This document shows, one piece after another, positions 43,845-52,374 of a stretch of 64,000 nt of DNA. The notes under the pieces are model-generated. The model ran no database searches, was not told the origin of the DNA, and saw nothing but the letters and a program-made list of their open reading frames with translations. How positions within the stretch are numbered: the first letter of the stretch is position 1; every line of letters starts with the position of its first letter. The DNA comes from Candidatus Sulfopaludibacter sp. SbA3. GTDB lineage: Bacteria; Pseudomonadota; Alphaproteobacteria; Caulobacterales; Hyphomonadaceae. The stretch lies in assembly GCA_945913285.1 (NCBI GenBank), contig CAMEDD010000002.1, forward strand, positions 62,001-126,000, written 5' to 3'. Made by a program: the position numbers and the translations under genes.

Positions 43845-46477
43845 CGAACTCCTCCCAGAGCTTCATCAATATCGGTGAACGCACGAACGTCACCGGCTCG
43901 GCCGTGTTCCGGAAGATGATCACCGATGGCCGCTATGGCGACGCCGTCGAGGTCGCGCGCCAGCAGGTGGAGAGCGGCGCGCAGGTCATCGACGTCAACA
44001 TGGACGAAGGGATGCTGGACGGCGTCCTCGCCATGACAACCTTCCTGAACCTGATCGCGGCGGAGCCCGACATTGCGCGCGTGCCGGTGATGATCGACTC
44101 CTCCAAATGGGAGGTAATCGAGGCCGGCCTGAAATGTGTGCAGGGCAAGGGCATCGTCAATTCGATCTCGATGAAGGAAGGCGAAGCGAAGTTCACCGAG
44201 CAGGCGCGGGCGTGTCTCTCATACGGTGCGGCGGTCGTCGTGATGGCGTTCGACGAGGTGGGGCAGGCCGACACGGCGGCGCGCAAGATCGAGATCTGCC
44301 AGAGGGCCTACCGCATCCTGACGCAAGAGGTCGGCTTTGCACCGCAGGACATCATCTTCGACCCGAACATATTTGCAGTGGCGACAGGGATCGAGGAGCA
44401 TAACAATTACGCGCTGGACTTCATTGAAGCGGCGAAGGTCATCCGCGAGATCTGCCCTGGCTGCCATATCTCGGGGGGGCTTTCGAACGTGTCGTTCAGC
44501 TTCCGCGGTAATGAGCCCGTGCGCCGGGCGATGCATTCCGTGTTTCTCTATTATGCGATCCCGGCTGGCATGGACATGGGCATCGTGAATGCCGGTCAGC
44601 TTGACATTTATGATGACATCGAGCCGGAACTGCGCGCGCGTGTCGAGGACGTGATCCTCAATCGCCGGGCGGACGCGACCGACCGGCTGCTGGAGATTGC
44701 CGAACGGTTCAAGGGTCAGAAGGGCAAGACGCAGGAGAAGGACCTCTCCTGGCGCGAGGCGCCCGTGGCCAAGCGACTTGAGTATGCGCTGATCCACGGT
44801 ATCTCGGAGTTCATTGATCTGGATACGGAAGAAGCGCGCCTCGCCGTGGAGCGTCCGCTCCATGTGATCGAAGGACCGCTGATGGACGGCATGAATGTCG
44901 TCGGAGACCTGTTCGGGTCGGGCAAGATGTTCCTGCCGCAGGTGGTGAAGTCGGCGCGGGTGATGAAGCAGGCGGTGGCCTGGCTTGAGCCCTTCATGGA
45001 AGAGGAAAAGAAGCGCCTCGGCACCGAGGCGAAGTCGAACGGCCGCGTCCTGATGGCGACCGTGAAGGGGGATGTGCACGATATCGGCAAGAATATTGTC
45101 GGCGTCGTGCTCGCCTGTAACGGTTATGACATCATCGACCTGGGCGTGATGGTGCCGGCCGAAAAGATCCTCGACATAGCGGTGCGTGAAAAGGTGGATA
45201 TCATCGGCCTTTCGGGCCTGATCACGCCCAGCCTTGACGAGATGGTGTATGTGGCGAGCGAGATGCAGCGGCGCGGCATGACGCAGCCTTTGCTGATTGG
45301 CGGGGCGACGACGAGCCCGGCGCATACGGCGGTGAAGATTGATCCCGTGATCCGCTGCGCGCCTGTGATCCATGTCGCCGATGCGAGCCGCGCGGTAGGC
45401 GTGGTCTCGACCCTGCTGAACGAGGACGATAAGCCGGCGCTGATCGCGCAGACGCGGGCGCGCTATGAGCGGATGCGCGAGGCACGCAAGGATGGTCCGC
45501 CCAAGGCGCGGTTGCCGCTGGCGGTGGCCCGCAAGGCGGCGTTCCGGCCGGATTGGGCGGGCTATGCGGCGCCGAAGCCGACTTTCACCGGTGCGCGCAG
45601 TTTCAAGGATATCGATCTGGCGACGCTGGCGCGCTACATCGACTGGACGCCTTATTTCTCGGCCTGGGACCTTGCGGGGCATTATCCGGAAATCCTGCAG
45701 GATCCGGTGGTCGGCGAGGCGGCGCGGGGCCTCTGGCGCGATACCGAAGCGATGATGCAGCAGCTGATCGGCGAGGCCTGGTTCAGGCCGAAAGCGGTGG
45801 TCGGCTTCTGGGGCGCCAATGCGGTGGGCGACGACATCCGGCTTGAGACCGGTGATACGTTCTTCACGCTCCGCCAACAGATGAAAAAGGATAATGAGCG
45901 CGCGAACTATGCGCTGTCGGATTTTGTTGCGCCGGAAGGCGAGGACTGGATTGGCGGGTTCTGTGTGACGGCTGGCCCGGAAGCGGATGTCATTGCTGAA
46001 GACTTCAAGGCCAAGGGCGATGATTATTCCTCGATCATGTGCAAGGCGCTGGCGGACCGGTTTGCCGAAGCGATGGCGGAATACATGCACGAGCGCGTGC
46101 GCAAGGAACTCTGGGCCTATGCGCCCGATGAGGCCCTTACAACGAATGAGCTGATCGGCGAGAAGTATTGCGGCATCCGTCCGGCGCCGGGCTATCCCTC
46201 GCAGCCTGAGCATACGGAGAAGGCGACGCTCTTCCGGTTGCTCGATGCGGAGAAGCACATCGGCGTGTCGCTGACGTCGAGCTATGCGATGAGCCCTGCC
46301 GCGTCCGTATCCGGACTGTATCTCGCGCATCCGGACGCGATCTACTTTGCGCTTGGGCGTATCGAGCGCGATCAGGTGGAAGATTATGCGCGGCGCAAGG
46401 GATGGGACATCAAGAAGGCCGAGCGCTGGCTGGCGCCGGTGCTGAATTATGATCCTTACGTGCTGGTCGAGGCCTGA
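43841..46477 (+). CDS. metH: Cobalamin-dependent methionine synthase, folate/B12/reactivation module
   Basis: This 878-aa protein has the last three parts of MetH. A pterin-binding TIM barrel ([13 protein letters not shown] near residue 8, [14 protein letters not shown] near 86) is followed by the cap and B12-binding domain with the cobalt-ligand His in [14 protein letters not shown] (near 408) and [13 protein letters not shown]. The SAM-dependent reactivation domain ends the protein ([15 protein letters not shown] near 785, [18 protein letters not shown] near 828). With the separate homocysteine module it makes a complete methionine synthase. The start overlaps the GGCT-like gene (ATGA). Confidence 0.96.
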   Translation: MTNSSQSFINIGERTNVTGSAVFRKMITDGRYGDAVEVARQQVESGAQVIDVNMDEGMLDGVLAMTTFLNLIAAEPDIARVPVMIDSSKWEVIEAGLKCVQGKGIVNSISMKEGEAKFTEQARACLSYGAAVVVMAFDEVGQADTAARKIEICQRAYRILTQEVGFAPQDIIFDPNIFAVATGIEEHNNYALDFIEAAKVIREICPGCHISGGLSNVSFSFRGNEPVRRAMHSVFLYYAIPAGMDMGIVNAGQLDIYDDIEPELRARVEDVILNRRADATDRLLEIAERFKGQKGKTQEKDLSWREAPVAKRLEYALIHGISEFIDLDTEEARLAVERPLHVIEGPLMDGMNVVGDLFGSGKMFLPQVVKSARVMKQAVAWLEPFMEEEKKRLGTEAKSNGRVLMATVKGDVHDIGKNIVGVVLACNGYDIIDLGVMVPAEKILDIAVREKVDIIGLSGLITPSLDEMVYVASEMQRRGMTQPLLIGGATTSPAHTAVKIDPVIRCAPVIHVADASRAVGVVSTLLNEDDKPALIAQTRARYERMREARKDGPPKARLPLAVARKAAFRPDWAGYAAPKPTFTGARSFKDIDLATLARYIDWTPYFSAWDLAGHYPEILQDPVVGEAARGLWRDTEAMMQQLIGEAWFRPKAVVGFWGANAVGDDIRLETGDTFFTLRQQMKKDNERANYALSDFVAPEGEDWIGGFCVTAGPEADVIAEDFKAKGDDYSSIMCKALADRFAEAMAEYMHERVRKELWAYAPDEALTTNELIGEKYCGIRPAPGYPSQPEHTEKATLFRLLDAEKHIGVSLTSSYAMSPAASVSGLYLAHPDAIYFALGRIERDQVEDYARRKGWDIKKAERWLAPVLNYDPYVLVEA

Positions 46478-46554
46478 GGGGCTCTCCCCTAGTGACGCAG
46501 CCCCGAGTCGGGCTAGACCGGCGCAGAGCCAACTTGGCCGAGACGGAGCGCCAC

Positions 46555-47979
46555 ATGCCGAAAGCCCGCTTGCGAAGCGAGAACGCGAAGATCATCGCGA
46601 CGCTTGGGCCGCGCAGCCGCTCGCTGAAGGAAATCCGGGCGCTGGCGGAGGCGGGCGCGGATGTGTTCCGGCTGAATTTCTCGCATGGAAGCCATGAAGA
46701 TCATCGCCTGACACTTGAAATGGTGCGCAAGGTCGAGGGCCTGGTTGGCCGCCCGCTCGCGGCGATGGCGGACCTGCAGGGGCCGAAGGTCCGCGTTGGG
46801 AGTTTTCCCGGCGGCGAGATGAAAGTCGCGTGGCGCAGCGAATATCCGCTGGTAGCGGCGGCGACTACCGACGCTTCCGGCACGATCCCCGTGCCGCACA
46901 AAGCGATCCTCGACCAGCTGGCCGTCGGCGACACGATTCTCGTGGATGACGGCAAGCTGATCTTCACGGTGATGGCGGCCGGCGCTGCGCCGCGTGTTCG
47001 GGCCGATGTGCCGGGCAAGATTTCCGACAAGAAGGGCTTCACGGTGCGCGGCAAGGCATTGCCGGTGAAGGCGCTGACTGACAAGGACAAAGCGGACCTC
47101 GAATTCGCGCTGTCGATCGGCGTGGATATTGTGGCGCTGTCCTTTGTGCAGTCGGTGTCCGATATCTCTATGACGAAGGCGATCATCCGGGGCCGGGTCC
47201 CGCTGATTGCAAAACTGGAAAAGCCGGCCGCGCTCGGTGAACTGCGCGAGATCATCCACGCAGCGGACGGGGTGATGGTGGCGCGGGGCGATCTGGGGGT
47301 CGAGTACCCGCCGGAGGAAGTGCCGGTGATCCAGCGCCGAATCATCCGCGCTGCGCGCGCGGCCGGGCGGCCGGTGATCGTGGCGACGCAGATGCTGGAA
47401 TCGATGATCGAAAATTCGGCGCCGACGCGGGCCGAGGCGTCGGATGTCGCGACCGCGATCTATCAGGGTGCGGACGCTGTGATGTTGTCGGCGGAGACGG
47501 CGGTGGGCCGGCATCCGGCGACGGCGGTAGCGATCATGTCGCGCATTATCCGGGCGACCGAGAATGCAGAGGACTATCGCAGGTCGCTGATACAGTTCGA
47601 CGGGGATTCGACGGAAACCAGCGCCATCGACGTGATCGCCAAGACGGCCACCGAAATGGCGGAAGCGGAGGGTGCGGCCGCGCTGGCCTTGCGCACGGGG
47701 GCCTTCGAACGGCTCGCACGGTTTGCGCGCGTGCGGGGCACGACACCTATACTCTATGGCTCTATGGACCAGAGCCGCGTGCGACAGGCGTGTCTGCTCT
47801 GGGGCGTGCATCCGCAGAAGCTCGATGCAGCAGTCGAGAATTGGTACCGCGCATTGATGAAGGCTGCCGGGCTTGATGGGCGTGTAGCCTATGCGCGTTG
47901 GGCCGGAGACGACACGCGCTTTGCCTGGGAGATTGGTATCGGCAAGGGCCTCGATGGCAAGCCGATCACTGGCGTATGA
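46555..47979 (+). CDS. pyk: Pyruvate kinase
   Basis: This 474-aa enzyme makes ATP and pyruvate from PEP. Motifs: KIIATLGPRS at residues 12-21, RLNFSHGSHEDH near 41, the K+/Mg2+ site AKLEKPAALG near 220, MVARGDLGVEYP near 240 and VIVATQMLESMIENSAPTRAE near 282. I use ATG 46555 with GGAG upstream; the open frame runs back 21 codons without a good site. Its 3' end overlaps the convergent protease gene by 14 bases. Confidence 0.95.
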   Translation: MPKARLRSENAKIIATLGPRSRSLKEIRALAEAGADVFRLNFSHGSHEDHRLTLEMVRKVEGLVGRPLAAMADLQGPKVRVGSFPGGEMKVAWRSEYPLVAAATTDASGTIPVPHKAILDQLAVGDTILVDDGKLIFTVMAAGAAPRVRADVPGKISDKKGFTVRGKALPVKALTDKDKADLEFALSIGVDIVALSFVQSVSDISMTKAIIRGRVPLIAKLEKPAALGELREIIHAADGVMVARGDLGVEYPPEEVPVIQRRIIRAARAAGRPVIVATQMLESMIENSAPTRAEASDVATAIYQGADAVMLSAETAVGRHPATAVAIMSRIIRATENAEDYRRSLIQFDGDSTETSAIDVIAKTATEMAEAEGAAALALRTGAFERLARFARVRGTTPILYGSMDQSRVRQACLLWGVHPQKLDAAVENWYRALMKAAGLDGRVAYARWAGDDTRFAWEIGIGKGLDGKPITGV

Positions 47980-48490
47980 TCAGCTGTCCCTGACGGAATT
48001 CGTAGGAGTCGAGGTGGCCGAGGAAGGTCATGCCGAGCAGGGACTGGTCGAGTTCCGTACGCAGGACCATGGCTTCGACGTTCTCGACTTTGACTTTGCC
48101 GATGCGGATGCTTTCGATCATCACCGGCGCGCCGTAGGTGACGCCGCCGGCGGTCCGGATCTCGGCGTCGAAGTCGAGCTGCTCCGGCTTGAGGCCAAGC
48201 CGCTGGGCATCGAGATAGGTAAGGGCGACGATACTGGCGCCGGTATCCACGAGGAATTCGATCTGGGTGCCTCTCACGTCGGCCCGGGTCCAGAAATGGC
48301 CGTCGGCTTCCTGGTCGATGAAGGCCGAGCGCGATCCGGGTGCCTGAGCGGGCGCCTGGGTGGCGACCGCCATGGTCGGGGGCTCCGGTTCAGCGGCGTG
48401 GTCCTCGAATTTCGGGGCAAGCCCGAAAGCGATCGTCATCGCAATGGCGACGGCGGCAAACATCACGAAGAAGAGGTTTCGCACGGCCAT
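47966..48490 (-). CDS. Retropepsin-like aspartic protease (TIGR02281 family), membrane-anchored
   Basis: This 174-aa protein has an N-terminal transmembrane helix (about residues 5-25), a low-complexity Ala/Pro linker and a single retropepsin-like domain. The catalytic motif is FLVDTGASIVALT (near residue 80), with the hydrophobic LGMTFLGHL element near 153 typical of TIGR02281 proteins. A single domain implies dimerisation, as in retroviral protease. Substrates are unknown. It lies 3 bases after the DUF1289 gene, so the two probably form an operon. Confidence 0.87.
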   Translation of the reverse strand: MAVRNLFFVMFAAVAIAMTIAFGLAPKFEDHAAEPEPPTMAVATQAPAQAPGSRSAFIDQEADGHFWTRADVRGTQIEFLVDTGASIVALTYLDAQRLGLKPEQLDFDAEIRTAGGVTYGAPVMIESIRIGKVKVENVEAMVLRTELDQSLLGMTFLGHLDSYEFRQGQLIIRQ

Positions 48491-48493
48491 CGA

Positions 48494-48688
48494 TCAGCGC
48501 TTCCCGATGGCTTCGAGATGGGCGATGCGCTCCGGCAGGCAGGCGATCACGTCGTCACGGGCTTCGGGGGTCATCTGCACCCAGCGGCCGATTTCCGGCA
48601 GCGTGCGGCCACAGCCAAGGCAATAGCCGGTCTGGCCGTCGACGGCGCAAACCTTGATACACGGGGTCTTGATGGGTGCGATGGGCAT
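48494..48688 (-). CDS. DUF1289 cysteine-motif protein
   Basis: This 64-aa protein matches DUF1289: TPCIKVCAVDGQTGYCLGCGRTLPEI, with four cysteines (CxxxC and CxxC) that could bind a metal, followed by a helical MTPEARDDVIACLPERI segment. Function is unknown. I start at ATG 48688; a longer frame runs to 48850 but is not protein-like. The 134 bases to the divergent cobT start must contain both promoters. Confidence 0.85.
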   Translation of the reverse strand: MPIAPIKTPCIKVCAVDGQTGYCLGCGRTLPEIGRWVQMTPEARDDVIACLPERIAHLEAIGKR

Positions 48689-48822
48689 TGAAACAGCGAT
48701 ACCGGAAGCAGAACGAACAACCAGTATGGCACAAACGGCGTAATAAATCCTTGTCGGACAGGCCCAAGAATCTTTGATATTAAAGGGAATGCGCCCCTGA
48801 ACTGCGCACGGAGTATTCTGAC

Positions 48823-49824
48823 TTGAGCGAAACTGCTGCCCAGAAATCACCGCTGTCGGACGCCCGCGAGCTGATTCTCAAGCCGGTCGAGGCCGACGGC
48901 GTATCCGGAAAACGGGTCCGCGAGGCTCTGATGGGCATGGGCCGGGAGGGCGATTTTGGCCGCCTCGGCGAGGCCGCAGAATGGCTCGCCCGCTGGCAGC
49001 GCCGGTTTCCGCCGCGCATCGAGAAGCCGACGCTCGCCATCTTTTCGGGTTCGCACGGCATTGTTGAGGCCGGCGTATCGCTTTCCAGCAATGTTGATAC
49101 CCAGGCGCACATCAAGGCGCTGACGGAAGGGCGCGCGCCCCTGTCAGCGATTGCGGCGCAGGTCGGCGCCAATGTGCGCGTGTTCGAACTCGCGCTGGAC
49201 CGGCCGACGCCGAGCATCGCTAAAGAAGCGGCGATGACCGAACGCGAATGCGCCGCGACGATCGCCTACGGGTTTGAAGCGGTCGAAGACCAGCCTGACT
49301 TGCTGGCAATTGCCGTTTCCGGCGCCGGGGTCGGCACCGCAGCGGCAGCGGTTGCCTGCGCGCTGTATGGCGGCTCACCGGACTACTGGGTGCGGCCAAG
49401 CGCCCAGACGCCGGCCAGCCTGTCGGACAAGCGAAGCCTTCTGGTGTCGGATGCCTTGCGTCTGCACCGGGGACATTTGTCTGATCCACTCGAGGCGCTG
49501 CGCTGTCTCGGGGGAAGGGAACTGGCCGCTTGTGTGGGCGCCATCATCGCGGCGCGCCATCAGAGCATTCCGGTTCTGCTCGACGGGTTTGCCACGACGA
49601 TTGCGGCCGGTGTGGTGCATGCGGTTTCGCCATCGGCGGTGAGCCATTGCCTCGCGGCCCACATCACGCAGCGGCCGGCGCATGAAGCCGCGCTTGAGCG
49701 CATCGGACTTGCGCCGCTGCTCCAGTTGCAGTTCCAAACGGGTGGCGGTCTGGGTTCAGCGACCGCGATTGGCGTACTGAAAACCGCCTGCGCGCCCTTT
49801 ATTGCCAAGCCCGCGAGCCATTAA
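48823..49824 (+). CDS. cobT: CobT-like nicotinate-nucleotide-dimethylbenzimidazole phosphoribosyltransferase (divergent)
   Basis: CobT activates the lower ligand of cobamides (alpha-ribazole phosphate synthesis). The 333-aa protein aligns throughout: FSGSHGIVEAGVS near residue 74 (usual ADHGV..GVS), PLEALRCLGGRELAACVGAI near 212, IPVLLDGFATTIAA near 249. Two motifs are changed. GEMGIGNTT reads SGAGVGTAA, and the C-terminal GMRLGEGTGA, which carries the catalytic Glu, reads QFQTGGGLGSA near 303-312. So this may be a paralogue with altered or no activity. The start is TTG with GGAG upstream. It lies near the B12-dependent metH genes but outside their operon. Confidence 0.8.
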   Translation: MSETAAQKSPLSDARELILKPVEADGVSGKRVREALMGMGREGDFGRLGEAAEWLARWQRRFPPRIEKPTLAIFSGSHGIVEAGVSLSSNVDTQAHIKALTEGRAPLSAIAAQVGANVRVFELALDRPTPSIAKEAAMTERECAATIAYGFEAVEDQPDLLAIAVSGAGVGTAAAAVACALYGGSPDYWVRPSAQTPASLSDKRSLLVSDALRLHRGHLSDPLEALRCLGGRELAACVGAIIAARHQSIPVLLDGFATTIAAGVVHAVSPSAVSHCLAAHITQRPAHEAALERIGLAPLLQLQFQTGGGLGSATAIGVLKTACAPFIAKPASH

Positions 49825-49845
49825 CGCAAGGTCAGTGCGGCATTC

Positions 49846-49866
49846 TTTACGTTTACGTGTACGTCA
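49846..49866. promoter_or_regulatory. Triple ACGT motif, candidate operator upstream of the acyl-CoA dehydrogenase pair
   Basis: TTTACGTTTACGTGTACGTCA contains three ACGT tetramers at 6-base spacing (49849, 49855, 49861), about 75-90 bases before the dehydrogenase ATG. Regulators of branched-chain and fatty-acid catabolism in proteobacteria (LiuR and similar) bind ACGT-rich palindromes of this general look. The match is by recollection and not exact. Confidence 0.5.
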
Positions 49867-49939
49867 CCTTGCCAGTGCACGGTTTTGACTGACATAGAGG
49901 GGCCAAGAGGCACCCAGAGGCACCAGAGGACGACCCGCC

Positions 49940-51133
49940 ATGAATCTTGATTTCACGCCTGAAGAAACCGCATTCCGTGACGAAGTCCGCGCGTTTATCC
50001 GCGACAATTATCCGAAAGAACTCTCGGGTATGGGATCGCGCGAAGACCTGACGCGCGAGCAGTTTCTCGGCTGGCACAAGATCCTTGGCAAAAAGGGCTG
50101 GTCCGCCCCGGCCTGGCCGAAAAAATACGGCGGCACCGGCTGGACCTCGACCCAGCGCTACATCTGGTCGGAAGAAAATGCGCGCGTCGATGCCCTGATG
50201 CCGCTTCCGTTCGGCGTCTCGATGGTTGGCCCCGTCATCTATACGTTCGGCAGCGAAGAGCAGAAGGCGAAGCACCTTCCGGGCATCCTCGCCGGTGACG
50301 TCTGGTGGGCGCAGGGCTATTCCGAGCCCGGCGCCGGTTCTGACCTGGCCAGCCTCAAGACCACCGCCGTGCGTGATGGCGATCACTATGTGATCAACGG
50401 CCAGAAGACCTGGACGACGCTGGCCCAGCATGCGGACTGGGGCTTCTTCCTCTGCCGCACGGACCCCTCGGCCAAGTCGCAGGAAGGCATCAGCTTCATC
50501 CTCATCGACATGAAGACGCCGGGTATTGAAGTGCGCCCGATCCGTCTGATCGACGGCACGCACGAAGTCAACGAAACCTGGCTGACGGACGTCCGCGTGC
50601 CGGTCGAGAACCTCGTCGGCAAGGAAAACGAAGGCTGGACCTACGCGAAGTTCCTGCTCGCTCACGAGCGTTCGGGCATCGCCGGCGTGGCGCGTTCCAA
50701 GCGCGGCGTCGAGCGCCTGCGCTCCATCGCATCGTCCGAAACCATCGATGGCACGCCGCTGATCCTGAACGGCGACTTCTCCCGCAAGATCAGCCAGCTG
50801 GAAATCGATCTGACGGCGCTGGAGTTCACCGAACTTCGCACGCTCGCATCTGAAGCCCAGGGCAAAGGCCCGGGCCCGGAAAGCTCGATCCTCAAGATCA
50901 AGGGCACCGAGATCCAGCAGCGCCTGACCGAGCTGACGCTCGAAGCTGTCGGCAACTATGGCGCGCCGTATGCGCGCGGGATGGACGGCCACGGCGTCAA
51001 CGACCTCGGCGTCGGACCGGAATACTCGAACTTCGCCGCCGACACTTATTTCAACATGCGCAAGACGTCGATCTATGGCGGGTCCAACGAGATCCAACGC
51101 AACATCATTACAAAGATGATCCTCGGCCTTTAA
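49940..51133 (+). CDS. Acyl-CoA dehydrogenase (PimC-like, large subunit type)
   Basis: This 397-aa FAD acyl-CoA dehydrogenase has an N-terminal helical domain, a central beta domain with the signature QGYSEPGAGSDLASLKT (near residue 118), and a C-terminal helical domain ending SIYGGSNEIQRNIITKMIL. At the place of the YEGT catalytic Glu of medium-chain enzymes it has Gly (YGGS); an alternative Glu in LLAHERSGIAG (near 243) matches the isovaleryl/long-chain position. Length and pairing with the next gene resemble pimeloyl-CoA dehydrogenase PimC/PimD. The substrate is not provable. Confidence 0.85.
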   Translation: MNLDFTPEETAFRDEVRAFIRDNYPKELSGMGSREDLTREQFLGWHKILGKKGWSAPAWPKKYGGTGWTSTQRYIWSEENARVDALMPLPFGVSMVGPVIYTFGSEEQKAKHLPGILAGDVWWAQGYSEPGAGSDLASLKTTAVRDGDHYVINGQKTWTTLAQHADWGFFLCRTDPSAKSQEGISFILIDMKTPGIEVRPIRLIDGTHEVNETWLTDVRVPVENLVGKENEGWTYAKFLLAHERSGIAGVARSKRGVERLRSIASSETIDGTPLILNGDFSRKISQLEIDLTALEFTELRTLASEAQGKGPGPESSILKIKGTEIQQRLTELTLEAVGNYGAPYARGMDGHGVNDLGVGPEYSNFAADTYFNMRKTSIYGGSNEIQRNIITKMILGL

Positions 51134-51161
51134 GGCCGGGGACACAGGGAGGGACCAGGCA

Positions 51162-52316
51162 ATGGATTTCAACTTTACTGAAGAACAGACGATGATCCGC
51201 GACAGCCTCGCACGGCTGATCAAGGACCAGTATGACTTCGACACGCGCCGCAAGGTCATCGCCTCGAGCGAAGGCTGGCGACCGAAAATGTGGGCGCAGT
51301 TCGCCGAACTTGGCTTGCTCGCCGCGCCGTTCAGCGAAGAAGACGGCGGCCTCGGCGGCGGTCCGATCGACGCGATGGTCGTGATGGAAGAGTTCGGCAA
51401 GGGCCTCGTGATCGAGCCGTACCTGCAGTCGGTCGTGATCGGCGGCGGTTTCCTGAAGCGTGGGTCGGATGGTCAGAAGGCGGAGCATCTCGCCCCGATG
51501 ATTGCCGGCGAGCGCGTGTTCGCCTTTGCCTATGCCGAGCCCAAAGGCCGCTACAACCTGGCGGACCTGGAGACGACAGCGACCAAAGACGGTGCAGGCT
51601 GGAAGATTTCCGGTCACAAGGCTGTGGTGGTGGGCGCGCCTTGGGCGAGCCACCTGATCGTCACGGCACGGACGGCTGGCGGCCGCCGTGACACCAAAGG
51701 CATCGGCGTATTCATCGTGGCGAAAGATGCCAAGGGCGTCACCACGCGGGACTACCCGACGGTTGATGGCCGCCGCGCCTCGGAAGTGCATTTCGACAAC
51801 GTGTCGGTCGGTACGGACGCCGCAATCGGCGATGCTGGCAACGGCCTGCCGCTGATCGAGCGCGTGACCGATGAAGCGATCGCAGCGCTCTGCGCCGAGG
51901 CCTGCGGCGCGATGAAGGTCGCGCAGACGATGACGGTTGAATACTCGCGTACGCGCAAGCAGTTCGGCACCGCCATTGGCAAGTTTCAGGTGCTGCAGCA
52001 CAAGATGGTCGACATGTTCATGGAGGCCGAGCAGTCGGTTTCGATGACCTACATGGCGTCGCTGAAGCTGGACGAGGATGACGTGACGCGGAAGAAAGCG
52101 GCTTCGGCAGCCAAGGTCCGCATCGGTCAGGCCGGACGCTTCGTCGGCCAGAACGCGATCCAGATCCATGGCGGCATGGGCATGACGGACGAGCTGGCCA
52201 TCGGCCACTACTTCAAGCGCCTGACGATCATCGATTCCGAGTTCGGCAACGTCGATCACCACCTGAAGCGCTACACGGACCTTTCGGCAACTGAAGTTCT
52301 GGTCGCCGCCGAGTAG
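51162..52316 (+). CDS. Acyl-CoA dehydrogenase (PimD-like, small subunit type)
   Basis: This 384-aa member of the acyl-CoA dehydrogenase superfamily is divergent: FAYAEPKGRYNLADLETTA replaces the usual GxSEPxAGSD signature. The C-terminal domain has YSRTRKQFGTAIGKFQVLQHKMVDM and IQIHGGMGMTDELAIGHYFKR but no YEGT. It starts 28 bases after the preceding dehydrogenase, with AGGGAGG upstream. Pairs of this kind form mixed oligomers in which one subunit supplies most of the active site; I infer the same here (384 and 397 aa, as PimD/PimC). Confidence 0.84.
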   Translation: MDFNFTEEQTMIRDSLARLIKDQYDFDTRRKVIASSEGWRPKMWAQFAELGLLAAPFSEEDGGLGGGPIDAMVVMEEFGKGLVIEPYLQSVVIGGGFLKRGSDGQKAEHLAPMIAGERVFAFAYAEPKGRYNLADLETTATKDGAGWKISGHKAVVVGAPWASHLIVTARTAGGRRDTKGIGVFIVAKDAKGVTTRDYPTVDGRRASEVHFDNVSVGTDAAIGDAGNGLPLIERVTDEAIAALCAEACGAMKVAQTMTVEYSRTRKQFGTAIGKFQVLQHKMVDMFMEAEQSVSMTYMASLKLDEDDVTRKKAASAAKVRIGQAGRFVGQNAIQIHGGMGMTDELAIGHYFKRLTIIDSEFGNVDHHLKRYTDLSATEVLVAAE

Positions 52317-52342
52317 GCATCGTCAGTGAACGAATAATTCAG

Positions 52343-52374
52343 GCGGGGCTGGAGCGATTCGGCCCCGCTTCTTT
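52343..52374 (+). terminator. Intrinsic terminator after the acyl-CoA dehydrogenase pair
   Basis: GCGGGGC and GCCCCGC form a 7-bp stem with a 12-base loop, followed by TTCTTT. It lies 27 bases after the second dehydrogenase, between convergent genes. Confidence 0.72.

Noticed and set aside
44219-46330. Long minus-strand ORF (703 aa) inside metH
   Set aside because: His/Arg-rich antisense shadow of the B12-binding and reactivation domains.
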